The translations under genes were made by a program, and so were the position numbers. The notes beneath the pieces were generated by a model. That model did no database searches. It was not told the origin of the DNA and saw only the letters and a list, made by a program, of their open reading frames with translations. From Promethearchaeota archaeon (GTDB taxonomy: Archaea > Asgardarchaeota > Lokiarchaeia > Sigynarchaeales > MK-D1), in NCBI GenBank assembly GCA_016839865.1, contig JAEOTN010000089.1, forward strand, positions 1-12,389: a stretch of DNA of 12,389 bases, written 5' to 3'. Position 1 is the stretch's first letter. Every line of letters begins with the position of its first letter. Shown in pieces: positions 1 through 6,902 of this stretch.

Positions 1-153
1 AAGAACGTAATTACTTCATCCAGCCACACAATTTTGGATATACTTGGTACATCTCTTGGATTAACAATAACAAATGGACATTACTACGATGTGACCGTAA
101 TCACCGTTGAGGGTCCAAAATATTCAATGTTAGTACTGGGAGAAGCAACATAA
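1..153 (+). CDS. C-terminal end of an unrecognised protein (5' end outside window)
   Basis: Frame 1 is open from the first base to a TAA at 151-153, giving the last 50 residues of a protein that begins before the window. The tail is rich in Ser, Thr, Ile, Val and Leu, with alternating hydrophobic and polar residues that suggest beta strands (for example YYDVTVITVEG, then YSMLVLG). It has no charged clusters and no cysteine. C-termini of this flavour occur in secreted archaeal pilin-like or beta-sandwich proteins, but nothing here is diagnostic, so I give no function. It is followed by a T-rich stretch and then the ftsZ promoter, so it probably belongs to a separate transcription unit. Confidence 0.55.
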   Translation, partial: KNVITSSSHTILDILGTSLGLTITNGHYYDVTVITVEGPKYSMLVLGEAT

Positions 154-170
154 ATACATCTCTTCCAAAT

Positions 171-190
171 TTCTCTTTATTTTATTTTTT
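171..190 (+). terminator. T-rich archaeal-type terminator
   Basis: Starting 17 bases after the stop codon of the upstream partial gene is a pyrimidine stretch ending in a run of six T. A second T6 run follows at about 198-203. There is no GC-rich hairpin, as expected for archaeal oligo-T termination. The assignment is inferred from composition and position only. Confidence 0.45.
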
Positions 191-257
191 ACCCTAGATT
201 TTTTGTGATATTACTGAGATATTATATGGTCTTAAGAAAATGGCGCTACTAATGGTG

Positions 258-263
258 TATATA
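258..263 (+). promoter_or_regulatory. TATA box of ftsZ
   Basis: TATATA lies 37 bases upstream of the TTG at 295. Archaeal transcription starts about 25 bases after the TATA box, so the transcript would begin only about 10-14 bases before TTG. The same spacing recurs before four other genes in this window, which is the main support both for this box and for the TTG start. Confidence 0.55.
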
Positions 264-294
264 GCTAATTTCTAGAAGCGACGCGTTAGCACCC

Positions 295-1554
295 TTGAAC
301 CAACCGAAACTAGTGAGCCCACCGATGTATGGAAGTTTAGAAGACTTAATTGGCGAGGATAAACTTAAAGAGATAACTACGGATACTATAAATGGGATCC
401 CAGTTCTTGAGAATGGTCAAGTGGTGCTTAAACCGAAAGATCCATTAGTAAAGGGTAGGACTTTTGAATCTGATGGACTAAATGATTCTGATGAATATTT
501 ATCTGATTTTCTTCAGCTTCTAAAAACCAGGACAGTAATAATTGGTGTAGGAGGGGCTGGGAATAATGCAATCACTAGATTGCAAGAATCTGGTGTAACA
601 GGAGCAATTACAATTGCAGTAAACACCGATGCACAAGATTTGTATTATGCAAACGCTGATAAAAAAATTCTTATTGGAAAAGAGGTGACAGGTGGTTTAG
701 GTTCAGGAAATAATCCGAAAATTGGAGAAAAATCAGCTGAATCGGATCTTGAACGCATCAGGCAGATAACTAAGAAGAATATCGTTTTCATCACTTGTGG
801 GATGGGTGGAGGAACTGGTACAGGAGCTTCACCTATTATCGCACGAGAAGCCCAGAAAGCAGGAGCATTAGTAATATCATTTTGTACGCTGCCTTTCAAG
901 ATGGAAGGAGATGAAAAAGAAATAATTGCTAATGAAGGATTACTACGTCTAGCAGACCATTCTGATACGATAATACCATTACCAAATGAAAAGCTAATGA
1001 AACTTGTCCCTAATTTAACTCTAATGAAGGGATTTAAGATAATGGATGAAATTCTAATACGTTCCGTTAGAGGAATTGTAGATCTTGTTTCTAATTGTGG
1101 ATTGGTAAATTTGGACTTAGCTGATGTAAAAAACATTCTAAAACGTTCCAATGGAACCAGTGGTTATATAGGAAAAAGTGAAATTAACCTGGAGGATATC
1201 TCCAAAGATAATAATTCTGCACCATCTCCAATGATCAAGGAAATTATCCAAGAAAAAACTCTCAAAGCTCTACACAATCCTATTCTAGAGATGGATCCTC
1301 AAAAAATATCCAGTTGTCTAGTCTCTATCACTGGAAATCAATATCTATCATTAAATCAAGTTAATGAAATCGTGTCAACAGTTTCTAAAAATATTCAGTC
1401 AAATGCTAAGCTAAAATTCGGAGCTATGATAGATCCAAACTCAGAAAAAATACATATTAACATAATTGGTCAAGGTCCAACATCCCCCTATATGGAAAAA
1501 GCTGAAAACCAACTCAAACAGATGAATCTAGAAAAGCTAATTCAAGACGCATAG
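295..1554 (+). CDS. ftsZ: FtsZ cell-division GTPase
   Basis: Tubulin-superfamily GTPase that polymerises at the division site. The nucleotide-binding segment GVGGAGNN is at residues 84-91, the tubulin signature GGGTGTG at 171-177, and the catalytic T7 loop has Asn272, Asp274 and Asp277 in NLDLADV. The C-terminal domain at about 335-395 carries the usual SITG and GAMID motifs. All GTP-binding and hydrolysis residues therefore appear intact, and the T7 loop fits FtsZ rather than CetZ or tubulin. At 419 residues it is longer than typical archaeal FtsZ because about 75 residues precede the core, and there is a short Asn/Ser-rich insert at about 298-312. The start is TTG, chosen for its distance to the TATA box; ATG 325 would remove only ten residues. 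It is transcribed alone or with the flippase downstream. FtsZ1 and FtsZ2 cannot be distinguished by eye. Confidence 0.96.
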   Translation: MNQPKLVSPPMYGSLEDLIGEDKLKEITTDTINGIPVLENGQVVLKPKDPLVKGRTFESDGLNDSDEYLSDFLQLLKTRTVIIGVGGAGNNAITRLQESGVTGAITIAVNTDAQDLYYANADKKILIGKEVTGGLGSGNNPKIGEKSAESDLERIRQITKKNIVFITCGMGGGTGTGASPIIAREAQKAGALVISFCTLPFKMEGDEKEIIANEGLLRLADHSDTIIPLPNEKLMKLVPNLTLMKGFKIMDEILIRSVRGIVDLVSNCGLVNLDLADVKNILKRSNGTSGYIGKSEINLEDISKDNNSAPSPMIKEIIQEKTLKALHNPILEMDPQKISSCLVSITGNQYLSLNQVNEIVSTVSKNIQSNAKLKFGAMIDPNSEKIHINIIGQGPTSPYMEKAENQLKQMNLEKLIQDA

Positions 1555-1578
1555 ATTTGTGATTTTGTACCATTAACT

Positions 1579-1584
1579 ATAATC
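1579..1584 (+). promoter_or_regulatory. Possible TATA box for the flippase gene
   Basis: TATAAT occurs in the 140-base gap after ftsZ. A transcript from it would start near 1605 and carry a leader of about 90 bases before ATG 1695, unlike the short leaders of most genes here. The gap also holds a T run at 1666-1672 just before the gene. Read-through from ftsZ is the alternative. Confidence 0.3.
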
Positions 1585-1694
1585 TTATTTTAACATGGAA
1601 AATGTACAATCTAGATCAAATGGGCTGAAGAAAAACAAAAGGACCAAATTGATTAAGAATCACTCCTTTTTTATTGAAATCTAAGAGGAACAAC

Positions 1695-3398
1695 ATGAAT
1701 GAACAAGGGAAAAATGGCAAACAAGAAGTTTCGATAAAAAACTCAAGTAAACATGTGACTAGAGGTGTACTTGCAAATTTTTTATTTAATTATGGTACTT
1801 TACCGGTTAATCTCATTATTACGTATTTTGTTGTTCGAAACATTCCGAATATCACTGGTGGAACTAATTTTTATGAAATTCTCTCTACTACTCTAGTTTT
1901 TGGAACAGGGGCTCAATTATGGTTATTATTTTTCCATCCCTCAATTGGGAGTGTTCTTATGGTTAATACACCCGAATTGATCCATAATAAGGAATATTCT
2001 ACTATCAAAGGAATTGTTCGGTATGCGATAATTATTAAAACCATTGCTTCTACGGTTGTCTGTCTAATTTATGCGGGAATAGGAATCTCATTAATTTTTG
2101 CAGCTGAAAATTCGATATATGGGGTTGCTCTACTGATATTTTCCCCCTACATTATAATTGACGAAATTCGGAAAGTGTTTTACCATCTTTTTCTAGGTAT
2201 GAAGAAATTCATGATTCGATTTTACCTGTTCTTCGCACAAAAAGTCCTCCTACTCATTGGGGCTTTGATAATTTTCTATGCATTTGACTTCACTTACGAA
2301 ACTAATTTGTATGTCTATTTGGTGTGGAATATTTTAGTCATAATTCCTTCGATTGGGGTATATTTTTATTTATATCGTAAGAGATTTAAGGAGTATCGTC
2401 ACGTTCCAATTACTTGGAAGGGAATTGTTTCCTCTGCTAAGCATGGGATTTATTTTACGATTTTAGCTGGCATTCAGTCATTATCAAGGCAAATTAATTA
2501 CGGGATAGTAAAAACAGCTGATGAAGAAGAAGTCCGGGATCATTTTAATGAGTATCTTTTAGCAAATAACCTCGTAACGCAAAGTTTTGGAGCGTTTAGT
2601 ATGCCATTAACCCCCATATTAGTCGAATTTCACACTGTGAACAAAGAACAGGAAATGATGCGACTATTTAAAAAATCTACCTATTTTGTCAATATAGTTA
2701 TTGCTTTTGTTATGGGATTGGTGTTTTATCTTTCAAAATTATATGTTTTGGTGATTTATACACCCGAATTTATGGATTTTGTCCCATTGTTACGTGTTTT
2801 TGTTCTAATAATTTATTTCGAAAACTGGATGGCTAATTACCAATCATTGTATTCTGCAACACACCAACACAAGCGTATGGTGGTCATAAGAGCTATTAAC
2901 TTTGGATTTACACTATTGATTGCAGGAATTTCTTTCCTGATTTTTGACTTTGAAGGATTTGTTATTGCATATACTATATGTCGGATTTCCACTACATTCA
3001 TGTATTGGGCTGATACGAAATTTTTCCTAAAGAAATATATAATTTCAATATTGGATATTTCCCAGCAATTTATCATTACAGTTATTATCATTCTTGCTAA
3101 TTTTGCTCTATTTCAATTAATCAGTCTGATTCCTCTAGATTGGCTAATCAAGTTAGTTGAGCGAATTCTGAGTTTATTACCGTTTGACCTCACTGACCAA
3201 CCCACAATTATTGTTGAAGAGGGCATTCAACTTTTCACCTTTATTGTTCTGTTTGCGATATATGTAATTTTCTTCAGGGCGATAACTCAAAATGATATTG
3301 CTATGCTTGAAAATGCAAAATTGAAGGTTCCGTTTAAGAAACTGTTGAAGAAAATCTTGAGAAAACGACGAGAAAATGGTATAATTCTTCCAGTATGA
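1695..3398 (+). CDS. Polysaccharide-type flippase, multi-spanning membrane protein
   Basis: Integral membrane protein of 567 residues with about 14 hydrophobic segments separated by short Lys/Arg-rich loops. This is the size and layout of the MATE-like oligosaccharide flippases (Wzx/PST type) that move lipid-linked glycans across the cytoplasmic membrane. The basic N-terminal tail before the first segment and the basic C-terminal tail (KKLLKKILRKRR) would stay cytoplasmic. I chose ATG 1695 because AGAGG at 1684-1688 lies six bases upstream; a TTG at 1674 would add seven residues. The link to glycan export is supported by carbohydrate genes at the right end of the window, though those are 6 kb away. 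The substrate cannot be told, and a general MATE-superfamily exporter remains possible. Confidence 0.75.
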   Translation: MNEQGKNGKQEVSIKNSSKHVTRGVLANFLFNYGTLPVNLIITYFVVRNIPNITGGTNFYEILSTTLVFGTGAQLWLLFFHPSIGSVLMVNTPELIHNKEYSTIKGIVRYAIIIKTIASTVVCLIYAGIGISLIFAAENSIYGVALLIFSPYIIIDEIRKVFYHLFLGMKKFMIRFYLFFAQKVLLLIGALIIFYAFDFTYETNLYVYLVWNILVIIPSIGVYFYLYRKRFKEYRHVPITWKGIVSSAKHGIYFTILAGIQSLSRQINYGIVKTADEEEVRDHFNEYLLANNLVTQSFGAFSMPLTPILVEFHTVNKEQEMMRLFKKSTYFVNIVIAFVMGLVFYLSKLYVLVIYTPEFMDFVPLLRVFVLIIYFENWMANYQSLYSATHQHKRMVVIRAINFGFTLLIAGISFLIFDFEGFVIAYTICRISTTFMYWADTKFFLKKYIISILDISQQFIITVIIILANFALFQLISLIPLDWLIKLVERILSLLPFDLTDQPTIIVEEGIQLFTFIVLFAIYVIFFRAITQNDIAMLENAKLKVPFKKLLKKILRKRRENGIILPV

Positions 3399-3438
3399 TC
3401 CAATAATTTTCTACCATTCTTTTTGAATATTTAATTGA

Positions 3439-3444
3439 TTTTTT
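3439..3444 (+). terminator. T-tract terminator after the flippase gene
   Basis: T6 run 41 bases after the flippase stop, preceded by a T5 run at 3420-3424. It has no GC-rich stem. Archaeal oligo-T termination is inferred. Confidence 0.4.
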
Positions 3445-3487
3445 CCACATTGCAAGTTTTATTCTTGTTAATAACAAAACTACATTA

Positions 3488-3614
3488 TTTTGTATATTTC
3501 ATAACAGTCAAATCATACACATGAGCATAATCATCACTAATGTTAAATCATGATAAAAGCATAAAAAAATATCTGAATGAGAATATTATCATCATGTCCT
3601 TGAAATATACAAAA
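3488..3614. repeat. Perfect 14-bp inverted repeat with a 99-base spacer
   Basis: The left arm TTTTGTATATTTCA (3488-3501) is the exact reverse complement of the right arm TGAAATATACAAAA (3601-3614). The match ends sharply on both sides. The spacer holds smaller AT-rich repeats (ATCATGAT, and CATAATCATCA versus TATTATCATCATG) but no ORF. It lies 99 bases upstream of cysH. It may be a paired operator, the ends of a small non-autonomous element, or chance in AT-rich DNA. Confidence 0.6.
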
Positions 3615-3676
3615 AATTCACTTTATGCATTTGGAGAAAAAAACTAAAGATTAATATACTTCTATCCACATATCAG

Positions 3677-3682
3677 ATATAT
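3677..3682 (+). promoter_or_regulatory. TATA box of cysH
   Basis: ATATAT within GATATATTA starts 37 bases before ATG 3714, the same distance as in front of ftsZ, sat and the Asn-synthetase-like gene. It predicts a start of transcription near 3704 and a leader of about ten bases. A second TATA-like site with a purine-rich flank (TTAATATAC at 3651-3659) is an alternative. Confidence 0.5.
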
Positions 3683-3713
3683 TAGATTTGTAACACTACC
3701 GCAGTGAAAAAAA

Positions 3714-4481
3714 ATGGATAAAATAAGTCATGCAAAAGAACTCATGATAGACGCTATCGAAAAATATCCGAATATTGCAGTTGCGTGTTCATTTGGAAAA
3801 GACAGTATGGTAACGGTGGATATCGCTCGTGCTGTTGATCCTAATATACCAATATTTTCAATAATGACTCAATACAAACCAAGAGAGACTTTCGAATATC
3901 TAGTGGAAATGGATAAGAAAATGAATCTCAATACTACAGTGTATATGGTAGCTGATGAAATTCCTGAGATCTTATCCAAAAACAATATAAAAACAATACT
4001 TCTCCCAACTGATGAGTTCCATCTGGCTCAAAAAAACATTTCTAAAGAATTATACCGTGTTGATCCTGATAAGTGCTGCAAATTACTAAAAGTAAATGCA
4101 ACAAAAATAGCTGTTGAAGACTTAGATGCTTGGATTGCGGGATTACGTAACACTGAAGGGAGAATCCGGGAAGATTATAAGGAAGTGGAGTACAAGGGTG
4201 GATTGGTCAAGGTCAATCCAATACTGACTTTCACTGAAGACGATGTGTTGAATTACTTGCATAATCGCGATATTCCTCTTCATCCATGGTATCTGAAAGA
4301 ATTTCCTGATGGAACAAAATATCGCTCTTTGGGATGTGCTCCTTGTACAAAACCGATCGCGGTTGATCTTCCAGAGCGTATGGGGAGATGGCAAGAAACT
4401 AGCAAATGTGGAGGCGAATGTGGAATCCACACTCAAGTATTGAAAGAAATGAAAGTAAAACCCATAAATCTAAGCCATTAA
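3714..4481 (+). CDS. cysH: Assimilatory APS/PAPS reductase with [4Fe-4S] cysteine set
   Basis: Reduces activated sulfate (APS or PAPS) to sulfite in the cytoplasm using thioredoxin-like donors. The N-terminal adenylyl-binding PP-loop is SFGKDS at residues 26-31. GLRNTEGR at 143-150 is the usual nucleotide-contact segment. Cys121-Cys122 and Cys208-x-x-Cys211 form the CC...CxxC set that binds a [4Fe-4S] cluster in APS reductases and in Bacillus-type CysH. The catalytic C-terminal motif ECGIH is at 235-239, with an extra cysteine at 232. At 255 residues the length is normal for the family. The cluster ligands favour APS as substrate, but family members of this type can also use PAPS. It is the first gene of a pair with the cysteate-synthase-like gene 22 bases downstream, which would consume the sulfite. 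Confidence 0.9.
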   Translation: MDKISHAKELMIDAIEKYPNIAVACSFGKDSMVTVDIARAVDPNIPIFSIMTQYKPRETFEYLVEMDKKMNLNTTVYMVADEIPEILSKNNIKTILLPTDEFHLAQKNISKELYRVDPDKCCKLLKVNATKIAVEDLDAWIAGLRNTEGRIREDYKEVEYKGGLVKVNPILTFTEDDVLNYLHNRDIPLHPWYLKEFPDGTKYRSLGCAPCTKPIAVDLPERMGRWQETSKCGGECGIHTQVLKEMKVKPINLSH

Positions 4482-4503
4482 GCTAAGAAGTGAACTTAAG
4501 AAC

Positions 4504-5778
4504 ATGTTAAAAAAAGAGTTAATTGAAAAATTCGATCTTTATTGTCCAAGTTGTAATTCTTTTATTGAAGATAATTATACCCTACGATGCCCTCATCATC
4601 ATAATTTAATTCAATCTAGATACTCAATGAATTTCCAAGTAGATTCAGATAAAAAAGGGATATGGAAATATTCCCAGTGGTTGCCAATTATATCAGAAGG
4701 AAATGTTGAATCAGGACCTATTACCTATAAATCAGAAAAATTCGCAAAAGAACTGGGATTATCCAATCTGTATATTAGTTTCAACGGCTATTGGCCTGAA
4801 CGAGGAGCATATGTAGGATCTTGCACATTTAAGGAATATGAAGCCCTTGTTACATTTCAACGAATTATTGATAAAGGTTTTAAAGGTGTTTATTTAGCGT
4901 CTGCAGGGAATACTGCAAGAGCTTTTGCTCAAGTATCACAAAAAACTAGAATTCCCTCCATTATTTTTGTTCCCGAGCAAAATGTTAAGAATCTGTGGAC
5001 GACAAATGATGATTTTGAACATATAAAATTAGTAACTTTGAACTCGGATAGTGACTACACAGACGCAATTCAGCTTGCTGCTAAATTTTCGAATCAAAAT
5101 ATATATGTTCCAGAAGGAGGGGCACGAAATGTAGCCCGACGGGATGGAATGTCCACTGTGATGTATGATTATGTTCATAGATTCGGACAGCTACCTGACC
5201 ACTACTTTCAAGGTGTAGGTAGCGGAACTGGAGCAATTTCCGTATGGGAAGCATCAAAGCGATTTATACAAACTCAAAGATTCGGTGGTAAACTTCCAAT
5301 TTTGGAACTGGGGCAAAATTCACCTTATGATCCGATGGTACAAGCTTGGAAACGTGGAATAAGAGACTTCAAAGTGGAAGATTACATATCAGAACCTCGA
5401 CAGAAAATCAAATCTTTAGTTGCAAATATGTTAAGTAATCGAACTCCACCATATGGCATCCCTGGTGGATTGTATGATGCATTAAATGACTCAAAAGGAA
5501 ATATGTACTCCGTGAAGAATAATGAAATAAATTATGCAAGAAAATTGTTCGAAGATACAGAAGGAATTGATATTGTACCTGAAGCGGGTGTCGCAGTTGC
5601 AACATTAATCAAATCCTTGAAGAATAATAAAATTGACTCAGAGAAATCAATATTGTTAAACATCACAGGAGGTGGATTTAAGCGTTTGAAAGATGATTAT
5701 TCTTTATACCAAATTCCAGCAATTCTGAAGTATGAAAATGAAAAGGATATCGAAAAAATCCAAGAGCTCTTCACTTAA
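4504..5778 (+). CDS. Cysteate synthase-like PLP enzyme (threonine synthase superfamily)
   Basis: Fold-type II PLP enzyme of 424 residues. An N-terminal zinc-ribbon-like stretch has Cys14, Cys17, Cys29 and His31. The PLP lysine is Lys110 in CTFKE, where threonine synthases have SFKD. SAGNTARAFA is at 133-142, and the PLP phosphate loop GSGTGA is at 239-244. Several blocks (GPITYKSE 71-78, GYWPE 95-99, PEGGARNVARR 203-213, PDHYFQ 231-236, GGGFKRLK 389-396) match what I recall of Methanosarcina cysteate synthase rather than threonine synthase. That enzyme makes L-cysteate from O-phospho-L-serine and sulfite, the first step of a coenzyme M route. Its position directly behind an APS/PAPS reductase, a sulfite source, supports this. 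The ATG is weakly supported by AGAAGTGA at 4486-4493. Threonine synthase is the main alternative. Confidence 0.82.
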   Translation: MLKKELIEKFDLYCPSCNSFIEDNYTLRCPHHHNLIQSRYSMNFQVDSDKKGIWKYSQWLPIISEGNVESGPITYKSEKFAKELGLSNLYISFNGYWPERGAYVGSCTFKEYEALVTFQRIIDKGFKGVYLASAGNTARAFAQVSQKTRIPSIIFVPEQNVKNLWTTNDDFEHIKLVTLNSDSDYTDAIQLAAKFSNQNIYVPEGGARNVARRDGMSTVMYDYVHRFGQLPDHYFQGVGSGTGAISVWEASKRFIQTQRFGGKLPILELGQNSPYDPMVQAWKRGIRDFKVEDYISEPRQKIKSLVANMLSNRTPPYGIPGGLYDALNDSKGNMYSVKNNEINYARKLFEDTEGIDIVPEAGVAVATLIKSLKNNKIDSEKSILLNITGGGFKRLKDDYSLYQIPAILKYENEKDIEKIQELFT

Positions 5779-5790
5779 TCTCAAATTAAT

Positions 5791-5803
5791 TCCTCTTATT
5801 TTT
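5791..5803 (+). terminator. T-rich stretch ending the cysH-cysteate synthase unit
   Basis: A pyrimidine-rich tract ending in T5 starts 13 bases after the stop codon and lies just before the TATA box of the regulator gene. The position suits oligo-T termination. Evidence is composition only. Confidence 0.35.
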
Positions 5804-5819
5804 ATGAACGAACTATGAA

Positions 5820-5827
5820 TATATAAT
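5820..5827 (+). promoter_or_regulatory. TATA box of the two-domain regulator gene
   Basis: TATATAAT begins 39 bases before ATG 5859, matching the spacing of other promoters here. The predicted start of transcription, about 5845-5850, lies downstream of the in-frame ATG at 5835, so the shorter start at 5859 fits better. Confidence 0.5.
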
Positions 5828-5858
5828 AAAATGAATGTATATACTGTGTGGGGATTTA

Positions 5859-6887
5859 ATGCCAATTAACCTTACATCGAACCAACAAAAAACATTATAT
5901 GGCGTAATAACATTTCCGGAGTTATCTGATAAAGAAATTGCCCAAAAGCTTAAAATCAATGAATCTAGTTATTCAGCTTCAAAGAATCGTCTACAAGAAT
6001 TAAGTGTTTTTCGAAAAATCAACATTCCTATTATTAATCGATTTGGTTATGAACTGATGGGAATCAATTTCACGAACTTCATTGTTGGTTTGACAATTGA
6101 AGAACGATTAGAGAAAACAACGCAGAGATTTGAGAAAAAAAATGAGATTTTTCTATCAGTTGGAGACAATGAAAAAGGATTCTCTCTCAATTTTTGCAAA
6201 AATTATTCTCAATTTGTTAAGATCAATAATGCACGGACCAAGACCTTTGGGGAATTAAATATCTTAGGAAGAGGTCATCCAAAAGGTGTTGTATTTCCTT
6301 TTGAAACTGCTGAAATCTACCGATTTTTTGATTTTCATCCAATAATTGGCTCAATTTTCAAATTGACTGTTAAAAAAACGAATAATTTTCAAAACTTCTT
6401 CCATTCTGGTCCTATAGTAAATTTGACAGAAAAAGAGAAAGAAATATTTTCATTATTACTTCAAAATCCAACTCTAAATAATCAAGAAATCGCAAGCGCA
6501 ACTCAATCCCATCGACATACTGTTAGCAATGTACGACACAAACTTAAAGAAATGAATTTGATGCGGAAAATTGTTGTGCCAAATTTGAATGTGTTGGGAT
6601 TTAAACTTCTCGTGTTTTATAATTTGCGATACAATGCAAGAAAACCTCCTAGTCGAGGTGACCTTGAATTCATCATGAATGAGAATGTTGTATTTTTTGC
6701 TCATAATACCTATCAATCAGTGATGTTGTGTGTGTATCAAACTTTTCCAGCATATTTAAAACACCGAAGCATGATTGTAGAATATTTGGAAGAAAAACAC
6801 ATTTTATCCAAAGCAAATGAGATATATGAATATTCAATTGATAATATTCGATTAATCAAAGATTTCCAGTTTATTGGGTTGTTATAA
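5859..6887 (+). CDS. Transcriptional regulator with two winged-helix domains
   Basis: A 342-residue protein built from two related halves. Each opens with a winged helix-turn-helix, at about residues 4-62 (LSDKEIAQKLKI, then YSASKNRLQEL) and 187-247 (LNNQEIASATQ, then HTVSNVRHKLKEM). After both helix-turn-helices comes the same kind of segment: a basic Arg-Lys-Ile strand, then Val/Ile-Pro, Asn and a Gly-(Tyr/Phe)-(Glu/Lys)-Leu stretch. This looks like an internal duplication of an Lrp/MarR-like DNA-binding unit, each copy followed by an alpha/beta segment that could bind a ligand or mediate dimerisation. I chose ATG 5859 from the TATA spacing and a nearby GGGGAT; ATG 5835 would add eight residues. 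It sits between the cysteate synthase gene and the racemase and ATP sulfurylase genes, so control of sulfur genes is a reasonable guess. Its ligand is unknown. Confidence 0.75.
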   Translation: MPINLTSNQQKTLYGVITFPELSDKEIAQKLKINESSYSASKNRLQELSVFRKINIPIINRFGYELMGINFTNFIVGLTIEERLEKTTQRFEKKNEIFLSVGDNEKGFSLNFCKNYSQFVKINNARTKTFGELNILGRGHPKGVVFPFETAEIYRFFDFHPIIGSIFKLTVKKTNNFQNFFHSGPIVNLTEKEKEIFSLLLQNPTLNNQEIASATQSHRHTVSNVRHKLKEMNLMRKIVVPNLNVLGFKLLVFYNLRYNARKPPSRGDLEFIMNENVVFFAHNTYQSVMLCVYQTFPAYLKHRSMIVEYLEEKHILSKANEIYEYSIDNIRLIKDFQFIGLL

Positions 6888-6902
6888 TCCTAATAACTAA
6901 GA

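Larger units (their letters stand above)
3399..3713. other. 315-base gene-free region upstream of cysH
   Basis: No convincing ORF on either strand. It holds T tracts at 3420-3424 and 3439-3444, likely termination points for the flippase gene. It also holds a small palindrome TTGTTA-A-TAACAA at 3465-3477, a perfect 14-bp inverted repeat at 3488-3501/3601-3614, and the cysH promoter at its right end. It is the longest non-coding stretch in the window, which suggests regulation of the sulfur genes or a relic element. Confidence 0.6.

Noticed and set aside
645..1151. 168-codon ORF on the minus strand inside ftsZ
   Set aside because: Fully overlaps a certain gene, has low-complexity Ser/Phe/Pro composition and matches no family; it is a shadow frame. 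The same applies to minus-strand ORFs within the flippase, cysH, cysteate synthase, regulator, sulfurylase and Asn-synthetase-like genes.
295..1554. CetZ or tubulin-like identity for the first full gene
   Set aside because: The NLDLADV T7 loop, NTDAQ segment and GGGTGTG context are those of FtsZ.
1620..1628. Two-codon reading frame ATG GGC TGA in the flippase leader
   Set aside because: A minimal upstream ORF this short is expected by chance and has no supporting ribosome-binding site.
3465..3477. Palindrome TTGTTA-A-TAACAA as an operator or terminator
   Set aside because: Short and AT-rich, 67 bases beyond the flippase stop. I have no second copy to support a binding site, so it is only mentioned within the intergenic entry.
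3687..3694. TTTGTAAC shared with 7723-7730 upstream of ATP sulfurylase
   Set aside because: An eight-base AT-rich match between two intergenic regions is expected by chance, and its position relative to the TATA boxes differs.
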